From the NCBI GenBank assembly GCA_016198585.1, contig JACQII010000012.1, positions 1-48,596 on the forward strand: a stretch of 48,596 nucleotides of DNA, in the 5' to 3' direction. Under the pieces are notes generated by a model. That model was not told where the DNA came from, did no database searches, and saw nothing but the letters and a program-made list of their open reading frames with translations. Source of the stretch: Candidatus Aenigmatarchaeota archaeon. Lineage in GTDB: Archaea > Aenigmatarchaeota > Aenigmatarchaeia > QMZP01. This document shows positions 1 through 8,567 of this stretch, one piece after another (the first letter of the stretch is position 1; each line of letters opens with the position of its first letter). A program made the translations under genes and the position numbers.

Positions 1-291
1 GTCCTGCTCTACACGATGCTGAGCACGTTGCCGGTGACGCCGCCGAAGATCCATGGCATGAAACTGCTGCTTTCGGCCTCGACGCTGCTGGGCGTCGTGT
101 TCGCCTCCCTCGTGGCCGTGCCTGAGGTCGTCCAGACGGGCCTGCTCGGCGTGGTGATCGGGACGCTGCTCTTCACGGTGATCGGCCACTCCCTGCCCGT
201 GGGCAGGCACGGGAAGCCGCTCTACTTCATCCTCGGGACAGTCGCGTACTCGCTCTTCATCCTGGCGGCCTGGGCCCTGGTCCCGGCCTGA
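1..291 (+). CDS. C-terminal part of an integral membrane protein (cut by window edge)
   Basis: The frame is open from the first base, so the protein begins outside the window and about 96 residues remain. They contain three hydrophobic segments separated by short polar turns (one with GRHGK), ending Ala-Trp-Ala-Leu-Val-Pro-Ala. This is the tail of a multi-pass membrane protein. I do not recognise the family; transporter or unknown membrane protein are equally possible. It converges on the small zinc-ribbon gene on the other strand. Confidence 0.6.
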   Translation, partial: VLLYTMLSTLPVTPPKIHGMKLLLSASTLLGVVFASLVAVPEVVQTGLLGVVIGTLLFTVIGHSLPVGRHGKPLYFILGTVAYSLFILAAWALVPA

Positions 292-347
292 AGCGGGAGC
301 TAGGTTCATGCGGTGAGTCGCGAAAAGCCCAAGGGAACAGCAGCGAC

Positions 348-506
348 TTAGCCGGCCTTCTTCTTCAGGACCGCGTCGCAGTCCGGGCACATGCCCGGGT
401 CCTTGAACGTGGCCCGGCAGGCCAGGCAGGCGTAGAGCAGCTTCTCCTGCTTCTCGGCCTGGGCAGCGGCTTCCTGGTCTTCCTTCTCGAGGGGTTTGCC
501 AGCCAT
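348..506 (-). CDS. 52-residue zinc-ribbon protein
   Basis: Begins MAGKPLEKED, then a charged helix (residues 5-22) and a four-cysteine knuckle pair: CLAC at 27-30 and CPDC at 40-43, ending in a basic KKKAG tail. It is a likely structural zinc ribbon. The ATG starts one base after the stop of the glutaredoxin-like gene, so the two are probably co-transcribed from the promoter in front of the glutaredoxin gene. Function unknown; zinc-binding micro-proteins of this kind are common in archaea and may bind nucleic acid or a protein partner. Confidence 0.65.
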   Translation of the reverse strand: MAGKPLEKEDQEAAAQAEKQEKLLYACLACRATFKDPGMCPDCDAVLKKKAG

Positions 507-507
507 G

Positions 508-738
508 TCAGATCCTCAGGACCGTGCGCAGCCGCGGCTCGTCAAAGCCGACGATGAACTCGCCATTGGCCTCGATGACGGGCACGCCCATCTGCTGGGT
601 CTTCTCGATCATGTATTCGGCCGCCTTCTGGTCGACGGAGACGTCGACCTCCTTGTAGGCGATCTTGTGCTCCTTGAAGAACTCCTTCGCCCGCTTGCAC
701 CAGATACACGTGGGGGTGGTGAAGATGGTGACGCTCAT
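508..738 (-). CDS. Glutaredoxin-like protein (NrdH/Grx type)
   Basis: A 76-residue thioredoxin-fold protein. Residues 1-14 give the beta strand and redox site TPTCIWCKRAKEF (CxxC, Cys11/Cys14); cis-Pro is in GVPVI (about residues 52-56), followed by GFDEPRL. Length fits NrdH/glutaredoxin-like thiol-disulfide carriers, which reduce ribonucleotide reductase or mixed disulfides in the cytoplasm. Start chosen at ATG 738 because a TATA-like sequence (GCTATTTAAGC on the minus strand, about 761-771) lies roughly 28 bp upstream, the leaderless archaeal spacing. An in-frame open extension further upstream lies antisense to malic enzyme and is not coding. Confidence 0.9.
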   Translation of the reverse strand: MSVTIFTTPTCIWCKRAKEFFKEHKIAYKEVDVSVDQKAAEYMIEKTQQMGVPVIEANGEFIVGFDEPRLRTVLRI

Positions 739-791
739 ACCCCCATCAGGGGCACGGAGGCTTAAATAGCTTCGCCAAGTCCAGAAGACGG

Positions 792-1991
792 TCACGACGC
801 GGCGACCAGGCGACCTGCAACGCCGGTCTCGGTCGCGGCCTGCGCGACGGCCGCGGCGATCCGGAGGACGATGCTCTTGTCGAAGATCTCGGGCAGGATC
901 TTCTCCGCCGTCGGGTGCGGGACGCACTTGGCCAGGGCGTAGGCGGCGGCGAGCTTCATCTCGCTGTTGATCACGGTGGCCCGCGCATCCAGGGCCCCGC
1001 GGAAGATGCCGGGGAAGACGAGAGCGTTGTTGACCTGGTTCGGGAAGTCGGACCTGCCCGTCCCCACGACGGCTGCTCCTGCGTTGCGGGCGAGGTCGGG
1101 CATGATCTCGGGTGTGGGGTTGGCCATGGCGAAGACGATCGGCTGCTTCGCCATCCGGCGGATGCTGGCGGCCGGGAGGACCTTGCCGGTGGAGACGCCG
1201 ATGAAGACGTCCGCGCCGCAGAGGGCGTCCTCGAGGCCGCCCTGCACGCCAGCGGGGTTGGTGAAGCCGACCAGTTCGCGCTTGTAGGGGTTGAGGTCCG
1301 GCCGCTTCCGGTGGATGATCCCCTTCGAGTCGAGCACGATGATCTCCTTGACCGAGGTGCAGATCCGGCGGTCGTAGCCGACGCAGGAGAGCAGCTTCGC
1401 GACGGCCGTGCCGGCTGCGCCGGAGCCGTTGACCACGATGCGCAGGTCTTCCAGGCGCTTGCCGACGACCTTGGCCGCGTTGATCAGGCCGGCGAGGATC
1501 ACGATCGCGGTCCCGTGCTGGTCGTCGTGCATGACCGGGATGCCGATGCCCTGCAGGGCGGCCTCGATGTCGAAGCATTCCGGCGCTTTGATGTCCTCGA
1601 GGTTGATGCCGCCGAAGCCGGGCGCGATGTTCTTGACCGCGTCGATGATCTCCCGCGGGTTCTGGTCCTTGAAGCAGAGGGGAATGGCGTCGATGCCGGC
1701 GAAGGCCTTGAAGATCAGGGCTTTGCCTTCCATCACGGGCAATGCAGCTTCCGCGCCGATGTTGCCCAGGCCGAGGACCGCGGAGCCGTCGGTGACGATC
1801 GCGACCGCGTTGCCTTTCATCGTGTAGTCGTAGGCCTTCTCCGGGGCCTCGGCGATGGCCGTCGAGACCGCAGCGACGCCCGGGGTGTAGACGAGGCTGA
1901 GGGTCTTCCGGTCCGTAACCTGGATCTTGGAGTGGATCTCGATCTTGCCCCGCAGCCGGCGGTGGAGATCGAGCGCGTCGTCGTCTGCCAT
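792..1991 (-). CDS. NAD(P)-dependent malic enzyme (malate dehydrogenase, decarboxylating)
   Basis: A 399-residue protein of the short malic enzyme type: oxidative decarboxylation of malate to pyruvate, linking the C4 pool with pyruvate. Visible family marks are the N-terminal LSLVYTPGVAAVS segment, the catalytic Lys region with NAVAIVTDGSAVLGLGNIG, the metal site CFDIEAAL-x-IPVMHDDQHGTA, the Rossmann loop VVNGSGAAGTAVAKLL, and the C-terminal FAMANPTPEI and GRSDFPNQVNNALVFPGIFRG. Length matches bacterial/archaeal MaeA-like enzymes without the phosphotransacetylase fusion. Start at MADDDALDL because the TATA-like GGGATATTAATC (2016-2027, minus strand) lies about 30 bp upstream; a longer reading frame upstream would cover that promoter. 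Confidence 0.95.
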   Translation of the reverse strand: MADDDALDLHRRLRGKIEIHSKIQVTDRKTLSLVYTPGVAAVSTAIAEAPEKAYDYTMKGNAVAIVTDGSAVLGLGNIGAEAALPVMEGKALIFKAFAGIDAIPLCFKDQNPREIIDAVKNIAPGFGGINLEDIKAPECFDIEAALQGIGIPVMHDDQHGTAIVILAGLINAAKVVGKRLEDLRIVVNGSGAAGTAVAKLLSCVGYDRRICTSVKEIIVLDSKGIIHRKRPDLNPYKRELVGFTNPAGVQGGLEDALCGADVFIGVSTGKVLPAASIRRMAKQPIVFAMANPTPEIMPDLARNAGAAVVGTGRSDFPNQVNNALVFPGIFRGALDARATVINSEMKLAAAYALAKCVPHPTAEKILPEIFDKSIVLRIAAAVAQAATETGVAGRLVAAS

Positions 1992-2015
1992 ATCCACACT
2001 ATTGGGCGCGCAACA

Positions 2016-2027
2016 GATTAATATCCC
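2016..2027 (-). promoter_or_regulatory. TATA-like box of malic enzyme
   Basis: GGGATATTAATC on the minus strand, centred about 30 bp before the chosen ATG with no Shine-Dalgarno between: a typical archaeal leaderless promoter and a good example of the pattern seen before most chromosomal genes here. Confidence 0.6.
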
Positions 2028-2106
2028 GTCCCGCGTGGCGTTCTGCGGGAGCGCGACAGAAGGCACGACGCACCCCTAGGCGAGGCGCGCGCACAGGCGC
2101 CGCGTC

Positions 2107-2247
2107 TCAGAATTCTTCATCGCCGCTAGTGAAATCTGCCTCGGAGAACCCGGCTTCGCTGTCCTGGCGCCCGACGCTGTCCTCGCAGGTGTCGCATACC
2201 TTGCGGTCGCGCCGGATCGGCTGGCTGCACACATCGCAGGTATTCAT
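2107..2247 (-). CDS. 46-residue CxxC zinc-finger protein
   Basis: Reads MNTCDVCSQPIRRDR then CDTC, i.e. two CxxC knuckles at residues 4-7 and 18-21, followed by an acidic tail ending GDEEF. A TATA-like AGTATATAAA (minus strand, about 2271-2280) precedes it by roughly 27 bp. Probably a single zinc ribbon with an acidic tail. An ATG seven bases upstream is in another frame and gives no recognisable protein. Function unknown. Confidence 0.65.
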   Translation of the reverse strand: MNTCDVCSQPIRRDRKVCDTCEDSVGRQDSEAGFSEADFTSGDEEF

Positions 2248-2498
2248 GCTTCATGTTTCGGAGGCGAACGTTTATATACTTTGCGCCGGGCGGGCCGGCA
2301 GTCACCGTTTCCTGAACTGCCCGTCCAGCACCTGGACTGACCGGGCCTGCCCCGCTCTCGTGACCGGACAAACCTTTAAAAAGCCGTCAGCCAAGGAGGC
2401 TGTACACAGTGCACACGACGGCAGCGTACAGCGGGGCTTATACACTGTGTCTCCCGGCCCGCGCTGGATGAGGCTGCCTCATCAGAAACGGAGGACCT

Positions 2499-2813
2499 AT
2501 GGCAGACGTTGAGTTCAAGACACTGCAGGCAGAGGAGATCAAGTTCGGGAAGAACAATTTCCTCGAGGTCGCACGGAAGAAAGCCGTTGCGCAGGAAGGC
2601 GAGAACGAGTTCATCGCCATTTCCCGGGGGTTTTTCACCCAGGACGGGACCAAGCGGTTCCGCCGCAGCATTGCCCTGCCTGACCAGGACGAGATCGTGG
2701 ACTTCGTCGTGAAGTCCCTGCAGCAGATGCACGGCAAGGCCACTGCAGGGAAGAAGAAGGAAGCCCACCACGAAGCACCCGCCGAAGATGTCCCAGAAGA
2801 ACCCGCGGAGTGA
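2499..2813 (+). CDS. Conserved small archaeal protein, possibly PC4/PUR-like nucleic-acid binder
   Basis: A 104-residue protein. The core (residues 1-80) alternates short strands with basic patches (KFGKNNFLEVARKKA, ISRGFFTQDGTKRFRRSI) and a terminal helix DEIVDFVVKSLQQM; the last 25 residues are low-complexity, Lys- then Glu/Pro-rich. The strand-rich core plus one C-terminal helix reminds me of the PC4/PUR ssDNA-binding folds, but that is inference. Unlike its neighbours it has a 5' leader: a TATA-like TTATACAC at about 2439 and a Shine-Dalgarno GGAGG just before ATG. A T-rich run after the stop (2843-2860) may end transcription. Confidence 0.7.
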   Translation: MADVEFKTLQAEEIKFGKNNFLEVARKKAVAQEGENEFIAISRGFFTQDGTKRFRRSIALPDQDEIVDFVVKSLQQMHGKATAGKKKEAHHEAPAEDVPEEPAE

Positions 2814-2842
2814 AGCAACTCGCAACATGAGGAGGCCTTCCT

Positions 2843-2860
2843 CCTTCTTTTTTTCTTTTT
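2843..2860 (+). terminator. T-rich transcription terminator
   Basis: A pyrimidine/T-rich tract follows the preceding gene by about 30 bp. Archaeal termination needs only such U-runs. No strong hairpin seen. Confidence 0.45.
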
Positions 2861-2955
2861 TCGCTCCCCCAGCCGAAGGGCCGTCTTGGCCTCGGCTGTT
2901 CGAGAGATCAGCGTGCTCCTCCTCAAGCTTTTATTCCAGTTCGTGCATAGAATAT

Positions 2956-3366
2956 ATGGATATAGCCTCTTTGTTGGAAGATTTCACAGAGAGCCAAAGC
3001 CTCATTGGCAGAGGTGAACAGCTTCTCAGTCGCTTGTGCGAACGGGGCGCCAGAGTCAAGGAACAGATTACCGCCCAGGTCGATCACGATTTTGGAGTAT
3101 TTGTTGGCCCGTTCAACGCGGGCCTCCCTGAAGATAAGAGAATAACCAGATGGCACACACATTATGACGCTGGAATCAGGAGAGCTTTCATCACTATCAC
3201 GGGAGTTGGTGGCAACCCCTATTATAGCGAGGAGTTTACACACAGACTTCCGCTGCCCGATTATTTGGAAGGCGTCAAGCGATTTGACGAGAACTATCCT
3301 GTAGAAGCACGGTTTGATATCCTCAACTATTCCTTTCTGGATATGACGCTGGATGAAATGAAATAG
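2956..3366 (+). CDS. Hypothetical protein, 136 residues
   Basis: Starts MDIASLLEDF with an amphipathic helix region (to about 45), then a strand-rich half containing FGVFVGPFNAG, an aromatic/His patch RWHTHYDAG, and ITITGVGG. Soluble, mixed alpha/beta; no known motif recognised. Start chosen at 2956: a TATA-like CTTTTATTC lies about 25 bp upstream, and the open frame before it is low-complexity Ser/Phe. Its codons look less G+C-rich than those of its neighbours, which may mean recent acquisition. Confidence 0.6.
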   Translation: MDIASLLEDFTESQSLIGRGEQLLSRLCERGARVKEQITAQVDHDFGVFVGPFNAGLPEDKRITRWHTHYDAGIRRAFITITGVGGNPYYSEEFTHRLPLPDYLEGVKRFDENYPVEARFDILNYSFLDMTLDEMK

Positions 3367-3437
3367 TTCTCTTCTTTCTATTCTCCGCTCAGGGCAGATC
3401 TCGCTCATATTTAACAGTCGCAGGCGAATGATTACCC

Positions 3438-5069
3438 ATGGACATCCGCACGCTCGCGCTCCAGAACGCGGTCCAGCACGGCGGCCAGGCCTCGGTCTCG
3501 GCCGTGCTGGGGAGGGTGCTCGCCGCGCATCCTGAACTGCGGGCCGACCTCGCCGCTGCCCGCGCGCAGGTCGAGGCCGTGGTCGCGGAGGTGAATACCC
3601 TGCCTGCTGAAACGCAGCGGGAGCAGGCCGGCACGCTGCCCGAGCGCCAGACCAGGGAAGGGCTGCCGCCGCTGCCCGAGGCCATCGAGGGCAAAGTCGT
3701 CACCCGGTTCGCGCCCGCTCCCACTGGCGCGATCCACCTCCTGCACGCGCTGCGCGCCATCTTCATCAGCTCCCTCTACGCCGAGCAGTACCACGGCAGT
3801 TTCTTGCTCCGGTTCGAGGACACCGACCCGCGGAAAGTGGTCAAGGAGTTCTACGGCATGATCCGCGAAGACATCCAGTCGCTGGGCGTCAAGGTCGCGA
3901 AGGAAGACCTGGAGTCAGCCCACATGGACCTCTACTACCAGGCCACTGAGCAACTGCTCCAGGGAGGCCAGGCCTATGTCTGCTCCTGCACGGCCCAGGC
4001 GTTCCAGGCCAAGAAGAAGGCTAAGGAGGACTGCCCCTGCCGCTACCAGGCCACCGACCGCAACGTCCTCGGCTGGAAGGGCATGCTCTCCGGCCGCTAC
4101 CGGGAGGGGGAGATGGTCGTCCGATTCAGGACCAGCATGCAGGATCCCAACCCCGCGATGCGGGACCCTGCGATCCTGCGGATCGTCGACGCCCCGCACC
4201 CGCTCACCGGCGACCGCTACCGGGTCTGGCCCCTCTACAACCTCGCCAACGTCGTGATGGACAGCCGCTCGGGGGTGACGCACGTGTTCCGGGGGAAAGA
4301 ACATGAGCACAACACCGCTATCCAGGAGAAGCTCTACCGCGCCCTGGGCCTGCAGCCGCCCGTGACCGTGAACTTCGGGATGCTCTACCTGCCGGGGGAG
4401 AAGATGCACAAGCGGGACATCCGGACGGGGATGGCCGAAGGCCGCTACCAGGGCTGGGACGACATCAACCTGCCGACGATCCGGGCGTTCCTCCGCCGCG
4501 GCTTCCAGGCCGAGGCCATCCGGCAGTTCTCTCTCTCCTGCGGCCTGTCCAAGACCGACATCCGGATCGACCTCGCCAACCTGGAGGCCCTCAACCGGCG
4601 GCTGATCGATCCTCGGGCAGGCCGGTACATGGTCGTCCCCGACCCGGTCGCCATCGACGTCTCCCTGATCCTGCAGCTGACCGGCCTGGGCAAGGCCGTC
4701 CAGGGGAAGGCCCACCCCGACCGGGAGGAGCTGCGCGAGATTCCGGTCTCGGGGACGCTGCTGGTCTCGCGGGAGGACTTCACGCGCTTCCGGGGGAAAC
4801 CGGTCCGGCTCATGGACCTCTTCAACGTCGTCCTCGACGAGCAGCCCGTCCTGGACAAACGCCAGGAGTTCGACCTGAAGACCCCGAAGATCCAATGGGT
4901 GGCGGAGAAGCCTCACGTGCCGATCACGATCCTGATGCCCGGCCAGACCGTCCAGGCCGTCGGCGAGCGCGCCCTCGGCTCGGTGAGACCAGGGGAGATC
5001 GTCCAGATGATCCGCGTCGGGTTCGGCCGCGTCGACCGGCCAGGCGTGATTGCGTTCGCGCACAAGTGA
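3438..5069 (+). CDS. gltX: Glutamyl-tRNA synthetase, archaeal type
   Basis: 543 residues, the archaeal/eukaryotic-type class I synthetase with an N-terminal helical extension (about 1-85), Rossmann catalytic core and a beta-barrel anticodon-binding C-terminus. RFAPAPTG, LLRFEDTDP, HVFRGKEHEHNT and the GW-DD segment after the KMSKS position are clear. Odd: the HIGH signature reads HLLH and the KMSKS loop reads KMHKRD, so both ATP-binding signatures deviate. With GatDE and tRNA-Gln in the same window it should be the non-discriminating enzyme that also charges tRNA-Gln with Glu. A TATA-like box (ATATTTAAC, about 3407) lies about 28 bp upstream, so it is leaderless. Confidence 0.93.
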   Translation: MDIRTLALQNAVQHGGQASVSAVLGRVLAAHPELRADLAAARAQVEAVVAEVNTLPAETQREQAGTLPERQTREGLPPLPEAIEGKVVTRFAPAPTGAIHLLHALRAIFISSLYAEQYHGSFLLRFEDTDPRKVVKEFYGMIREDIQSLGVKVAKEDLESAHMDLYYQATEQLLQGGQAYVCSCTAQAFQAKKKAKEDCPCRYQATDRNVLGWKGMLSGRYREGEMVVRFRTSMQDPNPAMRDPAILRIVDAPHPLTGDRYRVWPLYNLANVVMDSRSGVTHVFRGKEHEHNTAIQEKLYRALGLQPPVTVNFGMLYLPGEKMHKRDIRTGMAEGRYQGWDDINLPTIRAFLRRGFQAEAIRQFSLSCGLSKTDIRIDLANLEALNRRLIDPRAGRYMVVPDPVAIDVSLILQLTGLGKAVQGKAHPDREELREIPVSGTLLVSREDFTRFRGKPVRLMDLFNVVLDEQPVLDKRQEFDLKTPKIQWVAEKPHVPITILMPGQTVQAVGERALGSVRPGEIVQMIRVGFGRVDRPGVIAFAHK

Positions 5070-5079
5070 GCTTCCCGGT

Positions 5080-5739
5080 TCAGCGCCTCCCGGGCAGCGC
5101 CAGCGACTTCTTGTAGGCCACGAGGGCCTGGTGGACGAACCATTTCTGTTTCGTCACGGCGATGGCCTCGTCGAGCGGGAACCACCTGACTTCGGCAATC
5201 TCAGTCGGATCAGCCCGCGGCCGGCCGCGGCCGGTGCAGAGGTAGATGAGCGCCAGAACGTAGTGGTCGCTGTAGACGGTCGAATCGCTCAGCACGAGCC
5301 GGCCGACCCGGATGGCGAGGTTGGTCTCCTCCTTGGCCTCGCGCTTCAGCGATTCTTCGGGCGACTCGCCGAAGTTGATGAACCCTCCCGGCAGCGCCCA
5401 GCGGCCCTCGCTGAAGCCGCGGTTCGGCTTCACCAGCAGGACGTTGCCGCCGCGCACGATGATGGCGTTCGAGACGTGCCGGACCAGGGACCGGTTCACC
5501 GCTTCCTGGACGACCGGGCTCACATTCAGCATCGAGACGAGGTCGTCCTTGTGGGGCCATTCCGACGGGTGGCGGCGGATCACTGGGGTCGCGTAGAGGA
5601 TCTCGGTCCCGCGGATGGGCATCTTCCGGACGTTGGTGACCCTGAAGGGCAGGTCGCGCTTCTCAGGCAACGTCAGCAGGCCGCGCTTCCTCACCAGGAA
5701 GACCTGGCCGTCCTTCTCCACGTAGTAGCGCGCGGGCAT
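5080..5739 (-). CDS. NUDIX hydrolase with N-terminal extension
   Basis: About 219 residues. The C-terminal ~130 residues are a NUDIX domain: ALPGG followed by the Nudix box, with conserved G-x5-E, REAKEE and hydrophobics, cleaving a nucleoside-diphosphate-linked substrate with Mg2+. The N-terminal ~85 residues (strands, PFRVTNVRKMPI, then helix NVSPVVQEAVNRSLV) form an extra domain like that of some NADH-pyrophosphatase-related archaeal proteins; no zinc knuckle is seen. Start at MPARYYVEK because TATA-like CTTAATATG lies about 27 bp upstream; a start eight codons earlier would overlap that box. Converges on gltX. Confidence 0.88.
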   Translation of the reverse strand: MPARYYVEKDGQVFLVRKRGLLTLPEKRDLPFRVTNVRKMPIRGTEILYATPVIRRHPSEWPHKDDLVSMLNVSPVVQEAVNRSLVRHVSNAIIVRGGNVLLVKPNRGFSEGRWALPGGFINFGESPEESLKREAKEETNLAIRVGRLVLSDSTVYSDHYVLALIYLCTGRGRPRADPTEIAEVRWFPLDEAIAVTKQKWFVHQALVAYKKSLALPGRR

Positions 5740-5788
5740 GAGAAGTATTGCGTGTTGAGTCATATTAAGGTGGCGCCGCTCTCTGTGG

Positions 5789-7801
5789 TCACACGCCGAT
5801 GTTGGCGAGGGCCTCGCCGATGAGGTCGCTGAACATGACCGTGGAGAACAGGGCGACCAGGAAGTAGACGATCAGGGCGACGAAGAGCATCTTGCCGGTC
5901 ATGTTGCGTTGGATGATCTGGTTGTTGCCGTGGTTGATCTTGGTCAGGAACATGCCCAGGATCATGATCACCTCGATGACGTAGATCCCGATGATGAGCT
6001 GGAAGACCTCGGGCGAGGTCGACGCCTCAGCGCTCCCGAAGAGGGAGGAGAGGTCGCCGAGGCCGAGCTCGCTGCCGACGCCGATGCCCTCGACGTACGT
6101 TCCGAGCTTCCCGAGGACCTGGATGATGATCTGGGCGATCGAGACGATGAGGCCGGTCACGATCGGGGTCAGGAAGTAGGCCTGGAACTTCATGGAGTTC
6201 ACGGTCTCCTCGAGCAGGTCGCGGATGTACTCCTGGGTCTCGCGGATGTTCTTGAGGTACTTGGCGATGCGGAGCATGGACTCCGAGGCGTAGATCACGC
6301 CCTTCTTGGCCGTGTCGACCACGGTGAACATTACGTTCCGGATCAGGGTCGAGGGGTAGAAGATGAGGGCCCCATACTGCTTGTCGAACAGGGCCTGCTC
6401 GAAGGTCATGCCCAGGTTGCGGATGTTGTTGAGGATGATCTCGAAGAAGCCCCGGATCTTGAGGTCCTTCACGTCTGCCATGGCCTTCTCGATGGCCAGT
6501 TCAGTGGGCGTCCCTCCTGAGATACGGTTGCCGAGCTGGAAGAGGGCCAGCTCGAACTCGCTCTCGATCGAGGAGATGTCCTCCTGGAGGCCGAGGCGCT
6601 GGAAGCTGGTCAGGAAGGAGTAGACGGCGATGCCCAGGCCTGCTCCGAGGACGAGGAGCATCGACATCACCAGCGACTCCAGCGTGACCTCGCGCTGGGC
6701 GACGCCCTTGAAGAGGACGGAGGGATCAGCAGCATAGAAGAGGATCGCCGGGCCCGCGATCACGAGGACGACGAGGAGCGCGACCGGGAGGGCGGGGACA
6801 TTCTTTCCCTTGAGGCGGAAGCAGCCCTCCTTCGGCGCAGCGGGGTGGTGGCGGATGTCGATAGGCGAGAAGGTCATCGGCCGCTTGGCGAGGGTGAAGT
6901 TGATGAAGCCGATGATGACGAGCGGCAGGACGATGTCGTACCCGAGGACGAAGTGCCAGGGCTGGACCGAGTCCGACAGGAACACGGCGGCCATCGGGGC
7001 CATGATCGACCCCATGATCGGGAGGACGATTCCCATCATGTGGATCACCATGATCGGAAGCTGCAGGTCCTGGCTGTAGTGCTTCATCCTCGTCTTCGTT
7101 CCATCGAGGATCACGTCAAGGGCCTCGTCCAGGATGACGCGGGTCTTGCCCGCCGCCTGGGTCTGCGAGTCCCTGATCAGCCGCAAGGCCTCGGCGAACT
7201 CCTCGTTCTCGGACTTCCATTTCTCGATATAGCTGTCCAACGCATAGGCGGCCGAGTAGTAGGTCCCGACCTCGATGTCCCACAGCAGCTTGCGCAAGTC
7301 CCAGGCCAGCGGGCCGGAGATGTTCGAGGCCGCGAAGCGCAAGGCCCGCTCGAGATTGGAGGAGATCCGCATCGAGACGACCATGTACAGGACGGCGAGC
7401 ACGACCTGGGACGAGGCCTGGATGCGCATGGCCTTCACCAGGCTGGTCGGGTACTTGAAGAGGAAGTAGCCGATCGGCAGGCCGAGGACCGTGACCAAGA
7501 GGCCGCCGAGCCAGGGGATGATGCCCGAGACCAGGAGCGCGACCCCCAGGATGGCGAAGAAAATGATGCTGACCACTAGCGTGCCCATCACCTGGTCGGG
7601 CGTGATGCGCAGGTTGGCGAAGGCGATCTCGTTCTTCAGCCGGTCGGCCGAGCGCTTGTCCGGGCTCATCCTCACCAGGCCACCCGCGAGCTGGACGGTC
7701 CGCTCGTACCAGGAGAGCGGCCGCTTCTCGAACTTCCGGAAGAGGCGGTACTCGCGGGTCTCCAGGTTCGGCGTCTCGTAGTACCGGCGGTAGGACCCCA
7801 T
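5789..7801 (-). CDS. FlaJ/TadC-like membrane platform protein of an archaeal type IV pilus-like system (double T2SSF)
   Basis: 670 residues with two copies of a T2SSF-like unit. Each has a cytoplasmic helical bundle (for example SSNLERALRFAASNISGPLAW and GGTPTELAIEKAMADV) followed by hydrophobic segments; several strong membrane segments lie around residues 80-130, 255-310, 335-390 and 560-670. This architecture is that of archaellum/pilus assembly platform proteins, which couple a cytoplasmic secretion ATPase to pilin export. No ATPase or pilin gene is adjacent, but a prepilin peptidase lies 2 kb away. Start at MGSYRRYYE: TATA-like CCTAATAAGGG (7823-7833) is about 27 bp upstream; the open frame before it is antisense to purH and not coding. 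Confidence 0.88.
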   Translation of the reverse strand: MGSYRRYYETPNLETREYRLFRKFEKRPLSWYERTVQLAGGLVRMSPDKRSADRLKNEIAFANLRITPDQVMGTLVVSIIFFAILGVALLVSGIIPWLGGLLVTVLGLPIGYFLFKYPTSLVKAMRIQASSQVVLAVLYMVVSMRISSNLERALRFAASNISGPLAWDLRKLLWDIEVGTYYSAAYALDSYIEKWKSENEEFAEALRLIRDSQTQAAGKTRVILDEALDVILDGTKTRMKHYSQDLQLPIMVIHMMGIVLPIMGSIMAPMAAVFLSDSVQPWHFVLGYDIVLPLVIIGFINFTLAKRPMTFSPIDIRHHPAAPKEGCFRLKGKNVPALPVALLVVLVIAGPAILFYAADPSVLFKGVAQREVTLESLVMSMLLVLGAGLGIAVYSFLTSFQRLGLQEDISSIESEFELALFQLGNRISGGTPTELAIEKAMADVKDLKIRGFFEIILNNIRNLGMTFEQALFDKQYGALIFYPSTLIRNVMFTVVDTAKKGVIYASESMLRIAKYLKNIRETQEYIRDLLEETVNSMKFQAYFLTPIVTGLIVSIAQIIIQVLGKLGTYVEGIGVGSELGLGDLSSLFGSAEASTSPEVFQLIIGIYVIEVIMILGMFLTKINHGNNQIIQRNMTGKMLFVALIVYFLVALFSTVMFSDLIGEALANIGV

Positions 7802-7913
7802 GTGTAGTATTGGGGCCGGCCCCCTTATTAGGGCTGCAGAGACGAACGAGGGCCTGCTGCTCTCCGGCGACGCTCCCTTTAAAAAACTTTCTTCGAAAGA
7901 TGACACAAGCACT

Positions 7914-8567
7914 ATGCCGACCAACCTGGTTCCCATCCGGAACGCGCTCTTCAGCGTATATGATAAGGACGGTCTTGAACCGCTCACCAGAGGCCTCTAT
8001 GAGGTGAATCCGGATCTCACCATCCTCTCCACGGGCGGGACCCTCGGGAAACTCAGGAGCCTGTTTCCGGGCAATGAGCGGATTCTCGATCTGGAAGTGT
8101 ATACCGGCGCCCCGCAGAGTCCTGACCATCTCGTTGTCACGCTCCATCCCAAGGTGCATGCAGGACTGCTCATGGATTGGGAAAATCCTAAACACATCGC
8201 ATACAGTGTACGAAACGGTGTCTACCCGATCGATCTCGTGGTCAATAACCTGTATCCCTTCGAGGAGGTCGTGGCTTCTGGCGCAAACCCCCGGGAAGCG
8301 AGGGACAAGATCGACATCGGTGGAGTCACCCTCATCCGTGCCGCGGCAAAGAATGCCAAACGCGTGGCCATCCTGACCGACCCGTCACAATACGACCCGC
8401 TCCTTGGTGAATTGCGTGCGCAGGACGGGGCAACGACCTTTGCGCTTCGGAGGCAGCTGCGCAACGCGGCCTTCAAGCGGACAAGCGAGTATGACGCTGC
8501 TATTGACCGGTTCTATGATCAGCTGGGACTTGAGGAAGAGGCCGCTGCGCTCGGCATCGACGTATGA
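7914..8567 (+). CDS. purH: IMP cyclohydrolase (N-terminal domain of PurH as a separate protein)
   Basis: 217 residues matching the MGS-like IMP cyclohydrolase half of bacterial PurH: AL(F)SVYDK near the start, ILSTGGT, the segment TLHPKVHAGLL, DLVVNNLYPFE, IDIGGVTLIRAAAKN and the C-terminal AFKRTSEYDAAI. It closes FAICAR to IMP, the last step of purine synthesis. TATA-like CTTTAAAAAAC (7877-7887) lies about 30 bp before ATG, giving a leaderless message. The stop overlaps the start of the next gene (ATGA), so the two halves of PurH are made as separate, translationally coupled chains. Confidence 0.92.
   Translation: MPTNLVPIRNALFSVYDKDGLEPLTRGLYEVNPDLTILSTGGTLGKLRSLFPGNERILDLEVYTGAPQSPDHLVVTLHPKVHAGLLMDWENPKHIAYSVRNGVYPIDLVVNNLYPFEEVVASGANPREARDKIDIGGVTLIRAAAKNAKRVAILTDPSQYDPLLGELRAQDGATTFALRRQLRNAAFKRTSEYDAAIDRFYDQLGLEEEAAALGIDV

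Noticed and set aside
915-2021. Long plus-strand frame antisense to malic enzyme
   Set aside because: Mirror of a clear enzyme gene; Asp/Gly/Val-rich shadow translation typical of G+C-rich codon bias. The same applies to frames antisense to gltX, thrS, the integrases and the Hsp70.
2126-2371. 81-residue minus-strand frame over the small zinc-finger gene
   Set aside because: The alternative frame with two CxxC knuckles and a correctly placed TATA box is better.
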